DNA from: Calothrix sp. PCC 7103
GTDB lineage: Bacteria > Cyanobacteriota > Cyanobacteriia > Cyanobacteriales > Nostocaceae
DNA: 64,000 bases
Assembly: GCF_000331305.1 (NCBI RefSeq)
Contig: NZ_KB217478.1
Coordinates: forward strand, 3,747,315 to 3,811,314
Reading direction: 5' to 3'
The translations under genes and the position numbers were made by a program. The notes under the pieces are model-generated. The model saw nothing but the letters and a program-made list of their open reading frames with translations, ran no database searches and was not told where the DNA came from. This document shows, piece after piece, positions 1 to 12,797 of this stretch (position 1 is the stretch's first letter; the number at the start of each line of letters is the position of its first letter).

Positions 1-1
1 T

Positions 2-58
2 ACTGTATTTACGCTTGTACTGTTAGGTGGAATTGCAGATATGAAAAAGGCGCCGTAA
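2..58 (+). CDS. C-terminal end of an unidentified, possibly membrane protein (partial)
   Basis: The window opens inside a reading frame that ends at a TAA at 56-58. The 18 visible codons read as a hydrophobic stretch (TVFTLVLLGGIADM) followed by KKAP, which looks like the end of a membrane protein. It contains a GGCGCC site typical of local coding DNA. Too little is visible to name a family, and a chance frame cannot be excluded. Confidence 0.3.
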   Translation, partial: TVFTLVLLGGIADMKKAP

Positions 59-561
59 CCGCTTGTGAATGTTAATAATCAAATTTGGATATAGTTCTAG
101 TTTACATAGTCAAATATAGACAGACTACTACACCTGGGTTTGAGCATATTGGAGCATATTGGACTATATTTTAAGTAAAATTTTATCATACGAAGTGAAG
201 CACCATCATAATTGAGAAGCGAACAACTCTACTGCTCCGGGGATGTGTTTCTCGAAAGTTAACGTGTTGGATACCAAGCTACAAATAGTCTAGCAATACT
301 TATGAACTATTTGCTAAGTTCTGGTGGTAAACATATCTATATATAAATATAGTATATAAAATTTGTGAGGAAGGCGCCTGAAATAAATTCTCTTAACTCT
401 CATCTCCATCTACTCTGTAGTCATAGAGTAATAATTTTTACTACAACTGTTTTATGAGTCTTGGTCAAACAATGTTCAAAAGCTGAAAATCTTGCTGGGT
501 AAGAATTTAGGCTTGTTTTTTAAGCTGGCTTACCCATAAAAAAAATTTTTTCCAAAAAAGC
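59..561. other. Intergenic region upstream of the rRNA operon
   Basis: AT-rich DNA without a convincing reading frame. It carries one GGCGCC site near 374. I see no RNA gene or strong hairpin here. It probably contains upstream regulatory sequence for the rRNA promoter that follows. Confidence 0.5.
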
Positions 562-590
562 TTGACATTCTCTAGTGGACTCGTTATCTT
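562..590 (+). promoter_or_regulatory. rRNA operon promoter (sigma-70 type)
   Basis: A perfect -35 box TTGACA (562-567) is followed after 17 bp by TATCTT (585-590), a reasonable -10. This is the only good promoter between the upstream gene and the 16S start. It leaves a leader of about 210 bases before the mature 16S. Confidence 0.65.
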
Positions 591-810
591 AAATAAGTCG
601 GCGGCGAGAAAGAAGCCGCAAACAACCGAACCGAGAAAAAGTAATAGTTTGAAAGCCAAGTAACAAGTCAATCCTCGTCAAAGCAATGCATTAAATGAGT
701 TTTGCTTAGGCAAAACAAGATGAGGGTTCCAAAAGGAATTTTCACAAAAGAGCTAAACAAACAAATGGCTGGAAATAAGCGATTCGTCGCGTTTCCGGAC
801 ATTAAATCCA

Positions 811-2296
<1,486 letters not shown>

Positions 2297-2420
2297 AGGG
2301 AGACCTACCGTTCCTTGTCGTAATACGTACTTCAGTACGTTAAAAAACAACAAGAAGGTCATCACCTAGGTCGGTTGTTAATGCAATGTGGCTATCAAAC
2401 TGTATTATTTGGTTCGTTAT

Positions 2421-2494
<74 letters not shown>

Positions 2495-2500
2495 CATTTT

Positions 2501-2573
2501 GGGGGTTTAGCTCAGTTGGTAGAGCGCCTGCTTTGCAAGCAGGATGTCAGCGGTTCGAGTCCGCTAACCTCCA
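2501..2573 (+). tRNA. trnA: tRNA-Ala (TGC anticodon)
   Basis: A 73-nt cloverleaf six bases after tRNA-Ile. The acceptor GGGGGTT pairs with AACCTCC, the anticodon TGC is at 2534-2536, and the T-arm is GCGGTTCGAGTCCGC. The pair Ile-Ala in the spacer marks a full-length type rRNA operon. Confidence 0.97.
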
Positions 2574-2815
2574 CATTTACATAGCATTTATTGAAAAAAT
2601 CAAAAATAAATGTTAGTATGTTAGTATTGTAAAGTTCAGCAACTTTGGTTATTAAGATAACTAAGCCTGCTGGATTTACATCCAGTAAGAACCTTGAAAA
2701 CTGCATAGTGACGCAAATTGTAGGCAGTAACCGTGTTGAGTTGAATTACTTTAGTAATGAGAACGAGAAGCACACGGGTATTGAATTACAGATAATCCTT
2801 TGAATTGATAGAATT

Positions 2816-5638
<2,823 letters not shown>

Positions 5639-5764
5639 AAACAATTCAAAAGCGTCACTGTGCAGTCTTCAGGGTTTTAGGAGTGGGGGACAAGGTGAGT
5701 GGGTGAGTGGGGGAGAAGAAAGTATATTTACCCCTATCTCCCCTTCCCCCCTCCTCCAGTTTTT

Positions 5765-5882
5765 CCTGGTGCTTCTTGCGTGGTGGAACCACTCTGATAC
5801 CATCCCGAACTCAGTTGTGAAACGCCGCAGCGGCTACGATAGTTGGAGAGTTGTCTCCTGCAACAATTGCTCGGTGCCAGGG
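5765..5882 (+). rRNA. rrf: 5S ribosomal RNA
   Basis: The terminal stem pairs TCCTGGTG with TGCCAGGG, and the internal segments GAACCACTCTGATACCATCCC and CGAACTCAG are typical of cyanobacterial 5S. It lies about 125 bases after the 23S, as last gene of the operon. Ends are uncertain by one or two bases. Confidence 0.93.
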
Positions 5883-5894
5883 TAATAATACAAA

Positions 5895-5936
5895 CAAAAG
5901 CCTTCTCTTGCATATCAGAGAAGGCTTTTGTTTTTG
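5895..5936 (+). terminator. rRNA operon terminator
   Basis: A strong hairpin with a 14-bp stem (CAAAAGCCTTCTCT pairing with AGAGAAGGCTTTTG) followed by TTTTT, right after the 5S gene. Confidence 0.9.
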
Positions 5937-6032
5937 GAAAACAATTCTTTGGGTACTTTCCCTACCTTAGTTGCAACTTTTGGCATGGTTGGATTGCCCT
6001 AATTTCTAATGTTTTTGTTACAGTACTAAATG

Positions 6033-6215
6033 CTATTCATCTTCATCTCCTGGCGGTCGTTGGCTGTCACTTTGTTGGGCATTCCACCCCAAAACAATAT
6101 GCTCTAGCATTTCAGCCTGCGTACAGTTATTTACAACTGCATATTGCCTAATTAGCTCTTTTACTTTAGGGCTAATGTCGCGTATATCTAGTGAATCATT
6201 TCTTGCCGTTTCCAT
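6033..6215 (-). CDS. Small hypothetical protein (60 aa)
   Basis: The frame encodes an acidic, mainly helical 60-residue protein (start METARNDSLDIRDISPKVKE, end GDEDE). The central part (VKELIRQYAVVNNCTQAEMLEHIVLGW) resembles the short helical DNA-binding or antitoxin-like proteins that cyanobacteria carry as singletons, but no family motif is clear. No partner toxin gene is next to it. It could be a real orphan gene; the C-terminal tail is low-complexity. Confidence 0.45.
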   Translation of the reverse strand: METARNDSLDIRDISPKVKELIRQYAVVNNCTQAEMLEHIVLGWNAQQSDSQRPPGDEDE

Positions 6216-6350
6216 TAGTTGCTAATACATACTACGTATATTTCATAATTTAATTATATAACTATTATTGCAAGGCAAAGGCATCTATATTTACAAAAAT
6301 TAGTTTATCAATAATGAAAAATTTTTTATTAAAATACATCAGTAATAGGG

Positions 6351-6572
6351 TGGAATGAAGCCTTTAAGGCTAACGCTAATATTGGACGAGTTAAAAATCA
6401 AAAATTCGTTCAAATGCCATTAGAAAAGTTAAAAGATAGATTAAAAAAATTGTGTGATTTGCATGGTATTAGATTCCAAAAAACCGAGGAATCTTACACG
6501 TCAAAAGCATGGCATGTTCCGCGTAAGGAGCCTCTGTTACAAGCTACTCTGTCCGCAGAATCTCAGCCCTGA
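6351..6572 (+). pseudogene. Remnant of an IS200/IS605-type TnpB (OrfB) gene
   Basis: The frame lacks a start and encodes a C-terminal TnpB segment: NIGRVKNQKFVQMPLEKLKD and, further on, EESYTSKA. These match the conserved 'N-G-KxNQKFVQIPF...EESYTSKA' region of the OrfB/TnpB family. The frame then diverges and stops at 6570. The N-terminal domains, most of the RuvC core and the zinc finger are missing. The remnant is inactive as a nuclease. Its end overlaps a hairpin typical of the element's right end. Confidence 0.75.
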
Positions 6573-6590
6573 AGGGTCTGAGAGTGTCAA
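6555..6590 (+). ncRNA. Right-end hairpin of the TnpB remnant (reRNA/omega-RNA scaffold-like)
   Basis: GCAGAATCTCAGCCCT-GA-AGGGTCTGAGAGTGTCAA forms a stem of CTCAGCCCT with AGGGTCTGAG. This hairpin ending in GTGTCAA is what commonly closes IS200/IS605 OrfB loci in cyanobacteria and corresponds to the 3' scaffold of the TnpB guide RNA. The bases after 6590 would be the guide. Expression is not known. Confidence 0.5.
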
Positions 6591-6607
6591 GTAGTGAGGC
6601 ATGACAA

Positions 6608-6982
6608 CTAACGTCGATTGGCGCCATTTGGAAAATATTGCGGGTAAAGATATATATTATTTGTTAAACCACCATTGGCGCCTGGTCTAAGATATGTTCC
6701 AGTTGGGTTAGTTTGAGTACCCTGTATAGTAATGTTAGTTCCGTTTGGATAATAATAAGTCGTAGTTCCATCACCGCGTGGTACTGTAACACTAGGGTAA
6801 GTTATACCACTTGGCGCCGAAATTGTGCCATTCGGAAGAATCCGCGTTCCTGTCGGATAATTAAGAGAATTACCACTTCCATTTGAAGCAGGTGGGTTAG
6901 TAATAACTTGTGCATTGGCTACTGTTGCAGCACTAATTCCACCAAATATTATGCCTAATAATCCTAATTTAAACCACTTCAT
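6608..6982 (-). CDS. Secreted Gly/Asn/Thr/Pro-rich small protein (124 aa)
   Basis: Residues 1-24 form a clear signal peptide (MKWFKLGLLGIIFGGISAATVANAQ, cleavage after ANA). The mature part is low-complexity and rich in Pro, Gly, Thr, Asn and Tyr, with recurring (Y)PNGT motifs (LPNGT, YPNGT). It is probably exported to the periplasm or beyond. It stands alone on its strand and holds three GGCGCC sites, as host genes here do. Function not recognised. Confidence 0.75.
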   Translation of the reverse strand: MKWFKLGLLGIIFGGISAATVANAQVITNPPASNGSGNSLNYPTGTRILPNGTISAPSGITYPSVTVPRGDGTTTYYYPNGTNITIQGTQTNPTGTYLRPGANGGLTNNIYLYPQYFPNGANRR

Positions 6983-7218
6983 ACCAAACCCCTAAATAAA
7001 TCTTAAATCTTGTGGTGTGGGCATCGCCCGCCCACATATACGTATATACATATATATTACAAGCTCCAAGAGCGTGGAGAGCGATAAATTTTGGGTTTAA
7101 ATTGGCGCCAATTTTCACGATTTTCGGCGTTTCTAGCTTATACTGGTGGTGGAAAAAGTTTCTCAGAAGATACCAATTTCAACTTCGCGCCGACGAGCTA
7201 GACCGCACAACTTCACCG

Positions 7219-7998
7219 TTAAGCTGTTGGGACAGTTCCTCCGTCAATCACATATTCTGTACCGGTAATAGACGCTGCGCGCGGTGATGCCAAAAACGCG
7301 ATCAGATTTGCCACTTCAGCAGGTGTTGATGGTCGTCCGAGTGGAATGCCACCCAGCGATTCCATAACGATCCGCTTGCCTCCTTCGTAATCGGTGCCTG
7401 CTTGTTGGGCAAGGCGTTCGGCTAAGGTCACCGATGCCTCGGTTTCTACCCATCCCGGAGATACACGCAAGACTCGTACACCTTTTGGCGTGACTTCTTT
7501 AGACAAGCTTTTGCTGTAGGTTGAAAGCGCGGCTTTAGCCGCAGCATAAGCAGTGGTTGAGTTCGGCAGGGGAAGCTGGTGTTGAATTGATGTGACATGG
7601 ATAATTACCCCCTCCCCTTGCGTCACCATTCCGGGCAGTAAGGCGCGGTCTAGGCGTACTGCGGGAAAAAGGTTGAGATTCAATTCCTGTTGCCATTCTT
7701 TATCGTCGAGTGCCGCAAAACCGCCAGCCGGTGCTGATGAACCACCCAACACATGAACGATGATATCTACGCCACCAAGACGTTCGTTAACGGCATCCAC
7801 CACCGCGTTACATCCCTCTAGTGTCGTCAGGTCAGCGGAGATAAACAGTTTTTCTGGAAAGGAGTTAGGGCGGGTTCGTGCCGCAGTAAGCACACTGGCT
7901 CCACAATCTTGAAAGAGCGTGACAACGGCTCCACCAATTCCTTTGGTGCCAGCAGTAACCAATACTCGTTTCCCGTTCAGTTCCAAGTTCATAGACAT
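7219..7998 (-). CDS. SDR-family oxidoreductase (259 aa)
   Basis: Short-chain dehydrogenase/reductase, an NAD(P)-dependent cytosolic oxidoreductase of unknown substrate. It has the TGxxxGxG-type cofactor loop (TAGTKGIG, residues 16-23), a catalytic Ser in HVTSI and the YxxxK pair in YAAAK. The ending [21 protein letters not shown]...[10 protein letters not shown] is typical of the family, and the length is normal. Its start overlaps the stop of the upstream SnoaL-like gene (TGATG), so the two are translationally coupled. The divergent HxlR gene next door is the likely regulator. The three genes are richer in GC than their surroundings and have no GGCGCC, which suggests transfer. Confidence 0.92.
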   Translation of the reverse strand: MSMNLELNGKRVLVTAGTKGIGGAVVTLFQDCGASVLTAARTRPNSFPEKLFISADLTTLEGCNAVVDAVNERLGGVDIIVHVLGGSSAPAGGFAALDDKEWQQELNLNLFPAVRLDRALLPGMVTQGEGVIIHVTSIQHQLPLPNSTTAYAAAKAALSTYSKSLSKEVTPKGVRVLRVSPGWVETEASVTLAERLAQQAGTDYEGGKRIVMESLGGIPLGRPSTPAEVANLIAFLASPRAASITGTEYVIDGGTVPTA

Positions 7999-8324
7999 CA
8001 GTTAATCTCCAGAGATTGAATTTTGCCACTTCTAAGTTGAAAAGAGTGACGGAGCTGTATCGGGCTGCTGGGAAAATTCCCGGTGACTTTTGCAACGACT
8101 GTCAGATACTCTCCCTCTTGAAAGGTGCTGATTGGCTCTATATAATATTCAAACTTTTTCCGCGCCTCCTGAAGCCACGACTGGATAGTTCCATGCCCCC
8201 AATGAGTATTGCCTTCGTCAAATACTAGGGCATCTTGCGTGAAACAATCCGTTATACGGGTAGTGTCCGTGCCGTTACAGGCGACGAAATAGGTGCCGAT
8301 CGATTCAGCCAGTTGAAGATTCAT
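7998..8324 (-). CDS. SnoaL/NTF2-like protein (108 aa)
   Basis: A small single-domain protein of the NTF2-like cone fold. Its N-terminal helix with [28 protein letters not shown] and following [10 protein letters not shown] are typical of the SnoaL-like group (polyketide cyclase-like, or detoxification accessory proteins). It is the first gene of a two-gene operon with the SDR gene and overlaps its start. A companion role in converting a small carbonyl or aromatic compound is inference. Confidence 0.85.
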   Translation of the reverse strand: MNLQLAESIGTYFVACNGTDTTRITDCFTQDALVFDEGNTHWGHGTIQSWLQEARKKFEYYIEPISTFQEGEYLTVVAKVTGNFPSSPIQLRHSFQLRSGKIQSLEIN

Positions 8325-8417
8325 TTTTGTTTCTCCTGCTGGAAAGTTGCTGCATAAGAATTCTCTGCTTAGACTAACAAATAATCAAGAACGCACGAAA
8401 AAGTAAGTTGCACACCT

Positions 8418-8759
8418 ATGAGAAAGGTTTATACCCCCTCGACCGCAGCGGCAGATGTAGAAAAAGTGATAGGATTGCTGGAAGGGCGCTGGAAGCTGGT
8501 CATCCTCTTTCATTTGTTCGACGGCAAAGTGCAGCGCTATTCTGATTTTGAGAAACTTATTCCGGGCATCTCCCAAAAGATGCTGTCCCAGCAATTAAGG
8601 ACGCTGGAAGCTGACGGGATTGTGATCCGAAAGATATATCCGCAGGTACCGCCTAAGGTTGAATATAGGCTGACCGCGTGGGGACAGGCTTTGTGCCCTG
8701 CTCTGGATGCACTTCTGAATTGGGCGGAGCAGAAAGGCAGTTTCGATGACTCAGCTTAA
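8418..8759 (+). CDS. HxlR-family transcriptional regulator (113 aa)
   Basis: A winged-helix DNA-binding protein. The core IGLLEGRWKLVILFHLFDG...RYSDFEKLIPGISQKMLSQQLRTLEADGIVIRKIYPQVPPKVEYRLTAWG is the classic HxlR pattern. It is divergent from the SnoaL-SDR pair with about 93 bp between the starts, so it likely controls that operon from the shared region, as such regulators often respond to electrophiles. No conserved N-terminal cysteine of the redox-sensing type is present. GC-rich relative to neighbours. Confidence 0.93.
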   Translation: MRKVYTPSTAAADVEKVIGLLEGRWKLVILFHLFDGKVQRYSDFEKLIPGISQKMLSQQLRTLEADGIVIRKIYPQVPPKVEYRLTAWGQALCPALDALLNWAEQKGSFDDSA

Positions 8760-8812
8760 CAAAACGTTTTACCGGTTTACAGTATAATACAGTCTCTACG
8801 AAGATGGAGGAT

Positions 8813-10603
8813 TTAATTTCCTACGGCTTTTCCCTCGCGTCGAGGATCAACACCACCTATTAAAGCATCATTAGTAATAACAATAGCTTGAGAACCACTT
8901 GTTTGTTCTCTAATTGTAACTGTATGTCCTAATGCTTCTAATTGTGGTTTAAGATTTACTATACTTGTATTTGCTTCTAATTCAGTGGCGCCATTACGGT
9001 TGCCAAAATTAGGTAATGATAAAGCTTGTTGAGCATCAAGTTTCCAGTCGAGTACTCCTACAATTGCTTTGGCTACATAATTAATAATTAAAGGGCCACC
9101 AGCAGAACCAACGACCATTACTAACTTACCATTCCGGTCAAACACCATTGTTGGCGCCATTGAACTTCTCGGACGTTTGCGTGCTTGAACACGGTTGGCA
9201 ATTAATTTACCATCTGGTGTTGTTGGCAAAAAAGAAAAGTCCGTCAGTTGGTTGTTGAGTAAAAAACCACGCACCATTAAACGGGAACCGAAAGCTGTTT
9301 CAATACTAGTAGTCATTGATACGGTATTACCATTACTATCAACAATAGAGAAATGACTGGTAGAAGGTAGTTCTAGAGAATTATCGGCGCCCCAATTAAA
9401 TGCTTGCGTAGATAAAGGATTACCAGGTTTAGCTTCTCCTACGAATGCACGGTTAGGGTTAATAAGAGCAGCGCGCGTTGCTATATACTTTGGATTTATT
9501 AATTCTTTTGTAGGAACTTTAATAAAATCTGGGTCAGCTATATATAGTCCTCGGTCAGCATAAGCGAGTCTTCCAGCTTCCGCAAATAAGTGGACTGCTT
9601 GTACAGAGTCTGGTTTGAGCGAAGCAAGATTGAATTTTTGCAACATTCCCAAAATTTGCAATACTGTAATACCACCAGAAGTTGGAGGTCCCATACCGCA
9701 AACTTTGTATACTCTGTACATTCCACACACAGGTGGTCGTTCTGTAGAGTTATAACGAGCAAGGTCTGTAGTTGTTAAGTCTCCTGGTATAGAAGCATTT
9801 TTTACTGTATTAACAATATCTTGAGCAATTTTACCTTTATAGAAGGCGCCTGCACCCCTAGTAGCAATTTGTCGCAGTACTTCCGCATATTGCTGATTAA
9901 TTAGTTTGGCGCCAACAGGTTTTGGTGTACCATCAGGTTGATAAAAATAACTTTTTGCAGGTTCCGAACGACTTAAAAACTTTTCTTGACTTAAAAGAGC
10001 GTGCAAACGGGGTGAGATAGCAAAACCTGTTGTTGCTCGTTGTATAGCAGGTTGAAATAATTGTAACCAAGGTAACTTACCATATTGCTTATGTACCTGC
10101 TCTAACATCTTAACTACCCCAGGCACACCTACAGACTTACCCCCTAAAACAGCATCGTTAAATTCTAAAGGTTTACCATCTTGACCTAAAAAACGGTTGG
10201 GACGAGCATTTATCGGTGCAGTTTCCCGACCATCGAAGGTACGAAATCTTTTAGTTTTAGCATCATAATAAACCAAAAAAGCTCCCCCACCAATACCAGA
10301 AGACTGTGGTTCAACTAAACCGAGAGTCATTTGTACAGCAATAGCAGCATCAATAGCACTACCACCACGTCGTAAAATATCACTACCTACTGCTGCCGCT
10401 ATTGGGTTAGCCGCCGCTACCATATACTTTTGAGTACGGACAGCTTTACGTTCAACGCGCGAACTACCTGCTTCTGGTGCATCTTGGGTAAGTCCTATTA
10501 ATGGGCGCCAAACAATACTACCCAATGCAAGGGCAAGTAAACAAGAACGAAAAGCTAATCTACGAGCTAATACCATAGATTTTTGTAACCCTAATAATTT
10601 CAT
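8813..10603 (-). CDS. ggt: Gamma-glutamyltranspeptidase precursor
   Basis: Hydrolyses or transfers the gamma-glutamyl group of glutathione; an Ntn hydrolase working in the periplasm. An N-terminal hydrophobic segment (residues about 14-38) serves as export signal. The large-subunit part has AANPIAAAVGSDILRRGGSAIDAAIA and GIGGGAF. Autocleavage is expected before the nucleophilic Thr near residue 415 in LPSTSHFSIVD, and the small subunit shows NGNTVSMT and GSAGGP. The length (596) is normal. No operon partner is visible; the convergent HxlR gene ends about 55 bp away. Several GGCGCC sites mark it as resident. Confidence 0.95.
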   Translation of the reverse strand: MKLLGLQKSMVLARRLAFRSCLLALALGSIVWRPLIGLTQDAPEAGSSRVERKAVRTQKYMVAAANPIAAAVGSDILRRGGSAIDAAIAVQMTLGLVEPQSSGIGGGAFLVYYDAKTKRFRTFDGRETAPINARPNRFLGQDGKPLEFNDAVLGGKSVGVPGVVKMLEQVHKQYGKLPWLQLFQPAIQRATTGFAISPRLHALLSQEKFLSRSEPAKSYFYQPDGTPKPVGAKLINQQYAEVLRQIATRGAGAFYKGKIAQDIVNTVKNASIPGDLTTTDLARYNSTERPPVCGMYRVYKVCGMGPPTSGGITVLQILGMLQKFNLASLKPDSVQAVHLFAEAGRLAYADRGLYIADPDFIKVPTKELINPKYIATRAALINPNRAFVGEAKPGNPLSTQAFNWGADNSLELPSTSHFSIVDSNGNTVSMTTSIETAFGSRLMVRGFLLNNQLTDFSFLPTTPDGKLIANRVQARKRPRSSMAPTMVFDRNGKLVMVVGSAGGPLIINYVAKAIVGVLDWKLDAQQALSLPNFGNRNGATELEANTSIVNLKPQLEALGHTVTIREQTSGSQAIVITNDALIGGVDPRREGKAVGN

Positions 10604-10755
10604 AATAATTTATAAATTTTATAAATACAGTATGTTGGGTTCCACCCAACCTACTTTTCCGTAAACGCCCCAGTGGGACATGTATATAAAAGTATCAAGA
10701 CATTAAACAAATTTTGAGCTTATAACAGAGATAACACCTTTAATTCATCAATATT

Positions 10756-11178
10756 ATGAGAAGTTTATTAATTGCAGGCGCCTCTAGTCTACTACTTACA
10801 CTAGGAATGTCTTCTATACCTGCTCCCTCTTTTGCTCAAGCTACAAACATTCAAGGAATTTCTAGCTCTGTTGCTCGTTCGCGCGTTACCTTTGCTAAAG
10901 GAAAATCAAGCACTACGATTAATGGAGCAGAAAATCGCATATATGTACTCAGAGCTAACGCAGGACAAAAGTTAACTTTGAATGTTACCAATTTAGGCGC
11001 CCGTGCTGGTGTAGTTCTTTATAATAGTAAAGGTAAAATTGTAAAAGGTTTCAATGGCTACGGTCTTGGTGACGGTCAGAGGTTCACTTATAAGCTTCCT
11101 TCTAGTGGTGACTATTATATTCTTGGATATGGTGGTCCAACCTATCACTTATATGAATTTACAGTTTCTATAAAATAA
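10756..11178 (+). CDS. Secreted PPC-like domain protein (140 aa)
   Basis: A signal peptide covers residues 1-28 (ending APSFAQA). The mature part (YVLRANAGQKLTLNVTN...GVVLYNSKGKIVKGF...YKLPSSGDYYILGYGG...YEFTVSIK) has the beta-sandwich pattern of bacterial pre-peptidase C-terminal (PPC) or related domains that ride on secreted proteins. Here the domain stands alone. It is divergent from ggt and convergent with the efflux gene. Its role is unknown; extracytoplasmic binding is a guess. Confidence 0.8.
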   Translation: MRSLLIAGASSLLLTLGMSSIPAPSFAQATNIQGISSSVARSRVTFAKGKSSTTINGAENRIYVLRANAGQKLTLNVTNLGARAGVVLYNSKGKIVKGFNGYGLGDGQRFTYKLPSSGDYYILGYGGPTYHLYEFTVSIK

Positions 11179-11188
11179 TATTTTCGTA

Positions 11189-11208
11189 GGTTGGGTGATA
11201 ACCCAACC
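11189..11208. terminator. Bidirectional hairpin between convergent genes
   Basis: GGTTGGGT-GATA-ACCCAACC, an 8-bp perfect stem placed between the stop codons of the PPC-like gene and the convergent membrane-fusion gene. AT-rich flanks but no long T run. A similar GTTGGGT/ACCCAAC hairpin stands at 10634-10650, so it may be a dispersed repeat used as terminator. Confidence 0.55.
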
Positions 11209-11213
11209 ATAAT

Positions 11214-12548
11214 TTATAACTGTGGAAGAATTGTGTCTCCGTCTCTAAGGTTAAGTAAGCCGAAAGTTATAACTTTATCATTTGGTTGAAGTCCTTCTAG
11301 AACTTGATAGTTGTTACCTGTGGCATTACCTAATTTTACTTGCCTTTGCCTTGCAATATATTTCCCTGATTTATCTGGTAATAGTTCTGCTACAAAAACA
11401 AAAGTTCCTGCTCCAACACGCGATACTGCTGTACCTGGAACTAATGCTCCCTGACGTTGATTCCAAATTATTCTTGCGCGTACAAATTGGTCTGCTTTTA
11501 ACTCATTTTTGGAATTGTTGTAAGTAGCTTTTATTAGTGCGGACTGTGCGTTACCAGGGTTTGGCGCCACAAAAAACACATAACTTGTACCAATGGTGTT
11601 ACCTTGAAGGTTTAGTATATTAACTTGCGTTCCATTTTTAACTTTAGCCGCACGCTCGACTGGAACGATGATGTGTACTTCGAGAGGTTGGTCTTGAGTA
11701 ATTGTTAATAATTGTGCAGAAGGATTGACTAAATCACCAACTTTAATAGGAACTTCTCTAACTACGCCTGTAAAGGGAGCGGTGATGCGGTAGTTGGTTG
11801 GAGCTGGTTGAGGTGTAGGTTTTACAGCAGGGGTTTGCGCTTGTTGGATAACTTTTTGTGCTTGAGCTACGGCAGCTTGCTGTGTTTGAATTCTTGATTG
11901 GATAACTTTTAAGTTTGTTTTAGCTGCTGCGAGACGAGTTGCGTAGATATCTTTTGTTTGCCGTGGAACGGCGCCTTCAGATGCCAGAGTATTATATCGG
12001 TCGAATACTTGCTGGTTAGAATTGACTTCAGCTAAAAGACCTGCGCGTTCAGCTTCGAGAGAAGCAAGAGTGGAGCGGGCAATATCAAGCTGTGACTGTG
12101 CTGTTAAAGCTGCGCTGTTAACTGTTGGAGCGGGGAGTGCTACTGGTTGGGGTGGTGGTTCTATTTGCAGAATAGGCGCCCCTTCTTTAATTGTTTGACC
12201 AGGTTTGATAAAAATTTGAGTAATTTTTCCTTGAATTTTAGAACTAAGCGTTTCGGAACGACGCGATTGTAAGCTGGCAACAAAATCTGAGCTTTCTTGA
12301 ATAGTTCCTGATTGAATGGTTGATAGCTTGACTGGTACTGCTGGTGTTTGTGTCTGGATTGTGGTGGTAGTAGTTTGGGTTGTTCTTTGTGTAGGAATTA
12401 GAAAACGCCAAACAGCTACAGAAGTTCCAAGTACTGCGAGTAACGCGAACAAAGGCAAAAGCCACGGTCTAGTCCGACGCGGTTGAAGTACAGTAGGGTT
12501 TCCGCTTTCGTTTTCGTTACTATCGGTTTGCGGTTCTGAAGGGGTCAT
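11214..12548 (-). CDS. RND/HlyD-type efflux periplasmic adaptor (444 aa)
   Basis: Membrane fusion protein that would link an inner-membrane pump to an outer-membrane channel. A cytoplasmic N-terminus is followed by one membrane helix (about residues 28-50). Then come a first lipoyl half (SKIQGKITQIFIKPGQTIKEGAPILQIEPP), a coiled-coil hairpin rich in Ala/Gln (about 150-235), the second lipoyl half (YRITAPFTGVVREVPIKVGDLVNPSAQLLTI) and beta-barrel domains (PLEVHIIVPVERAAKVKNGTQVNI). No pump or TolC gene lies beside it, so the partner must be elsewhere. Carries several GGCGCC sites. Confidence 0.92.
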   Translation of the reverse strand: MTPSEPQTDSNENESGNPTVLQPRRTRPWLLPLFALLAVLGTSVAVWRFLIPTQRTTQTTTTTIQTQTPAVPVKLSTIQSGTIQESSDFVASLQSRRSETLSSKIQGKITQIFIKPGQTIKEGAPILQIEPPPQPVALPAPTVNSAALTAQSQLDIARSTLASLEAERAGLLAEVNSNQQVFDRYNTLASEGAVPRQTKDIYATRLAAAKTNLKVIQSRIQTQQAAVAQAQKVIQQAQTPAVKPTPQPAPTNYRITAPFTGVVREVPIKVGDLVNPSAQLLTITQDQPLEVHIIVPVERAAKVKNGTQVNILNLQGNTIGTSYVFFVAPNPGNAQSALIKATYNNSKNELKADQFVRARIIWNQRQGALVPGTAVSRVGAGTFVFVAELLPDKSGKYIARQRQVKLGNATGNNYQVLEGLQPNDKVITFGLLNLRDGDTILPQL

Positions 12549-12764
12549 GGCAAACTTTTACCTTATATAGTGAATGAGTAACTAGTAAGTTAAAATCAGG
12601 TGATTTATATTCGTAGGCTTTTCTATGTTCGTGAATGATAAGCTTAAGCTTACATATTTAATAGCTGTTTTGTCTTATTAGTATTTGCTGAATTTTTTAT
12701 TTTTGATGTGATAATTAGTTTTATTTTGATTTACGTGTAATAAAATAAACAATCATAATTAATT

Positions 12765-12791
12765 TAATCCCCCCAACCTAGGGGATTAAAA
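12765..12791 (-). terminator. Hairpin after the S41 protease gene
   Basis: TTTAATCCCC...GGGGATTAAA inverted repeat immediately past the stop of the minus-strand protease gene. The A-rich plus strand left of it gives U-rich RNA on the minus strand, consistent with a rho-independent terminator. Confidence 0.55.
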
Positions 12792-12797
12792 TATGTT

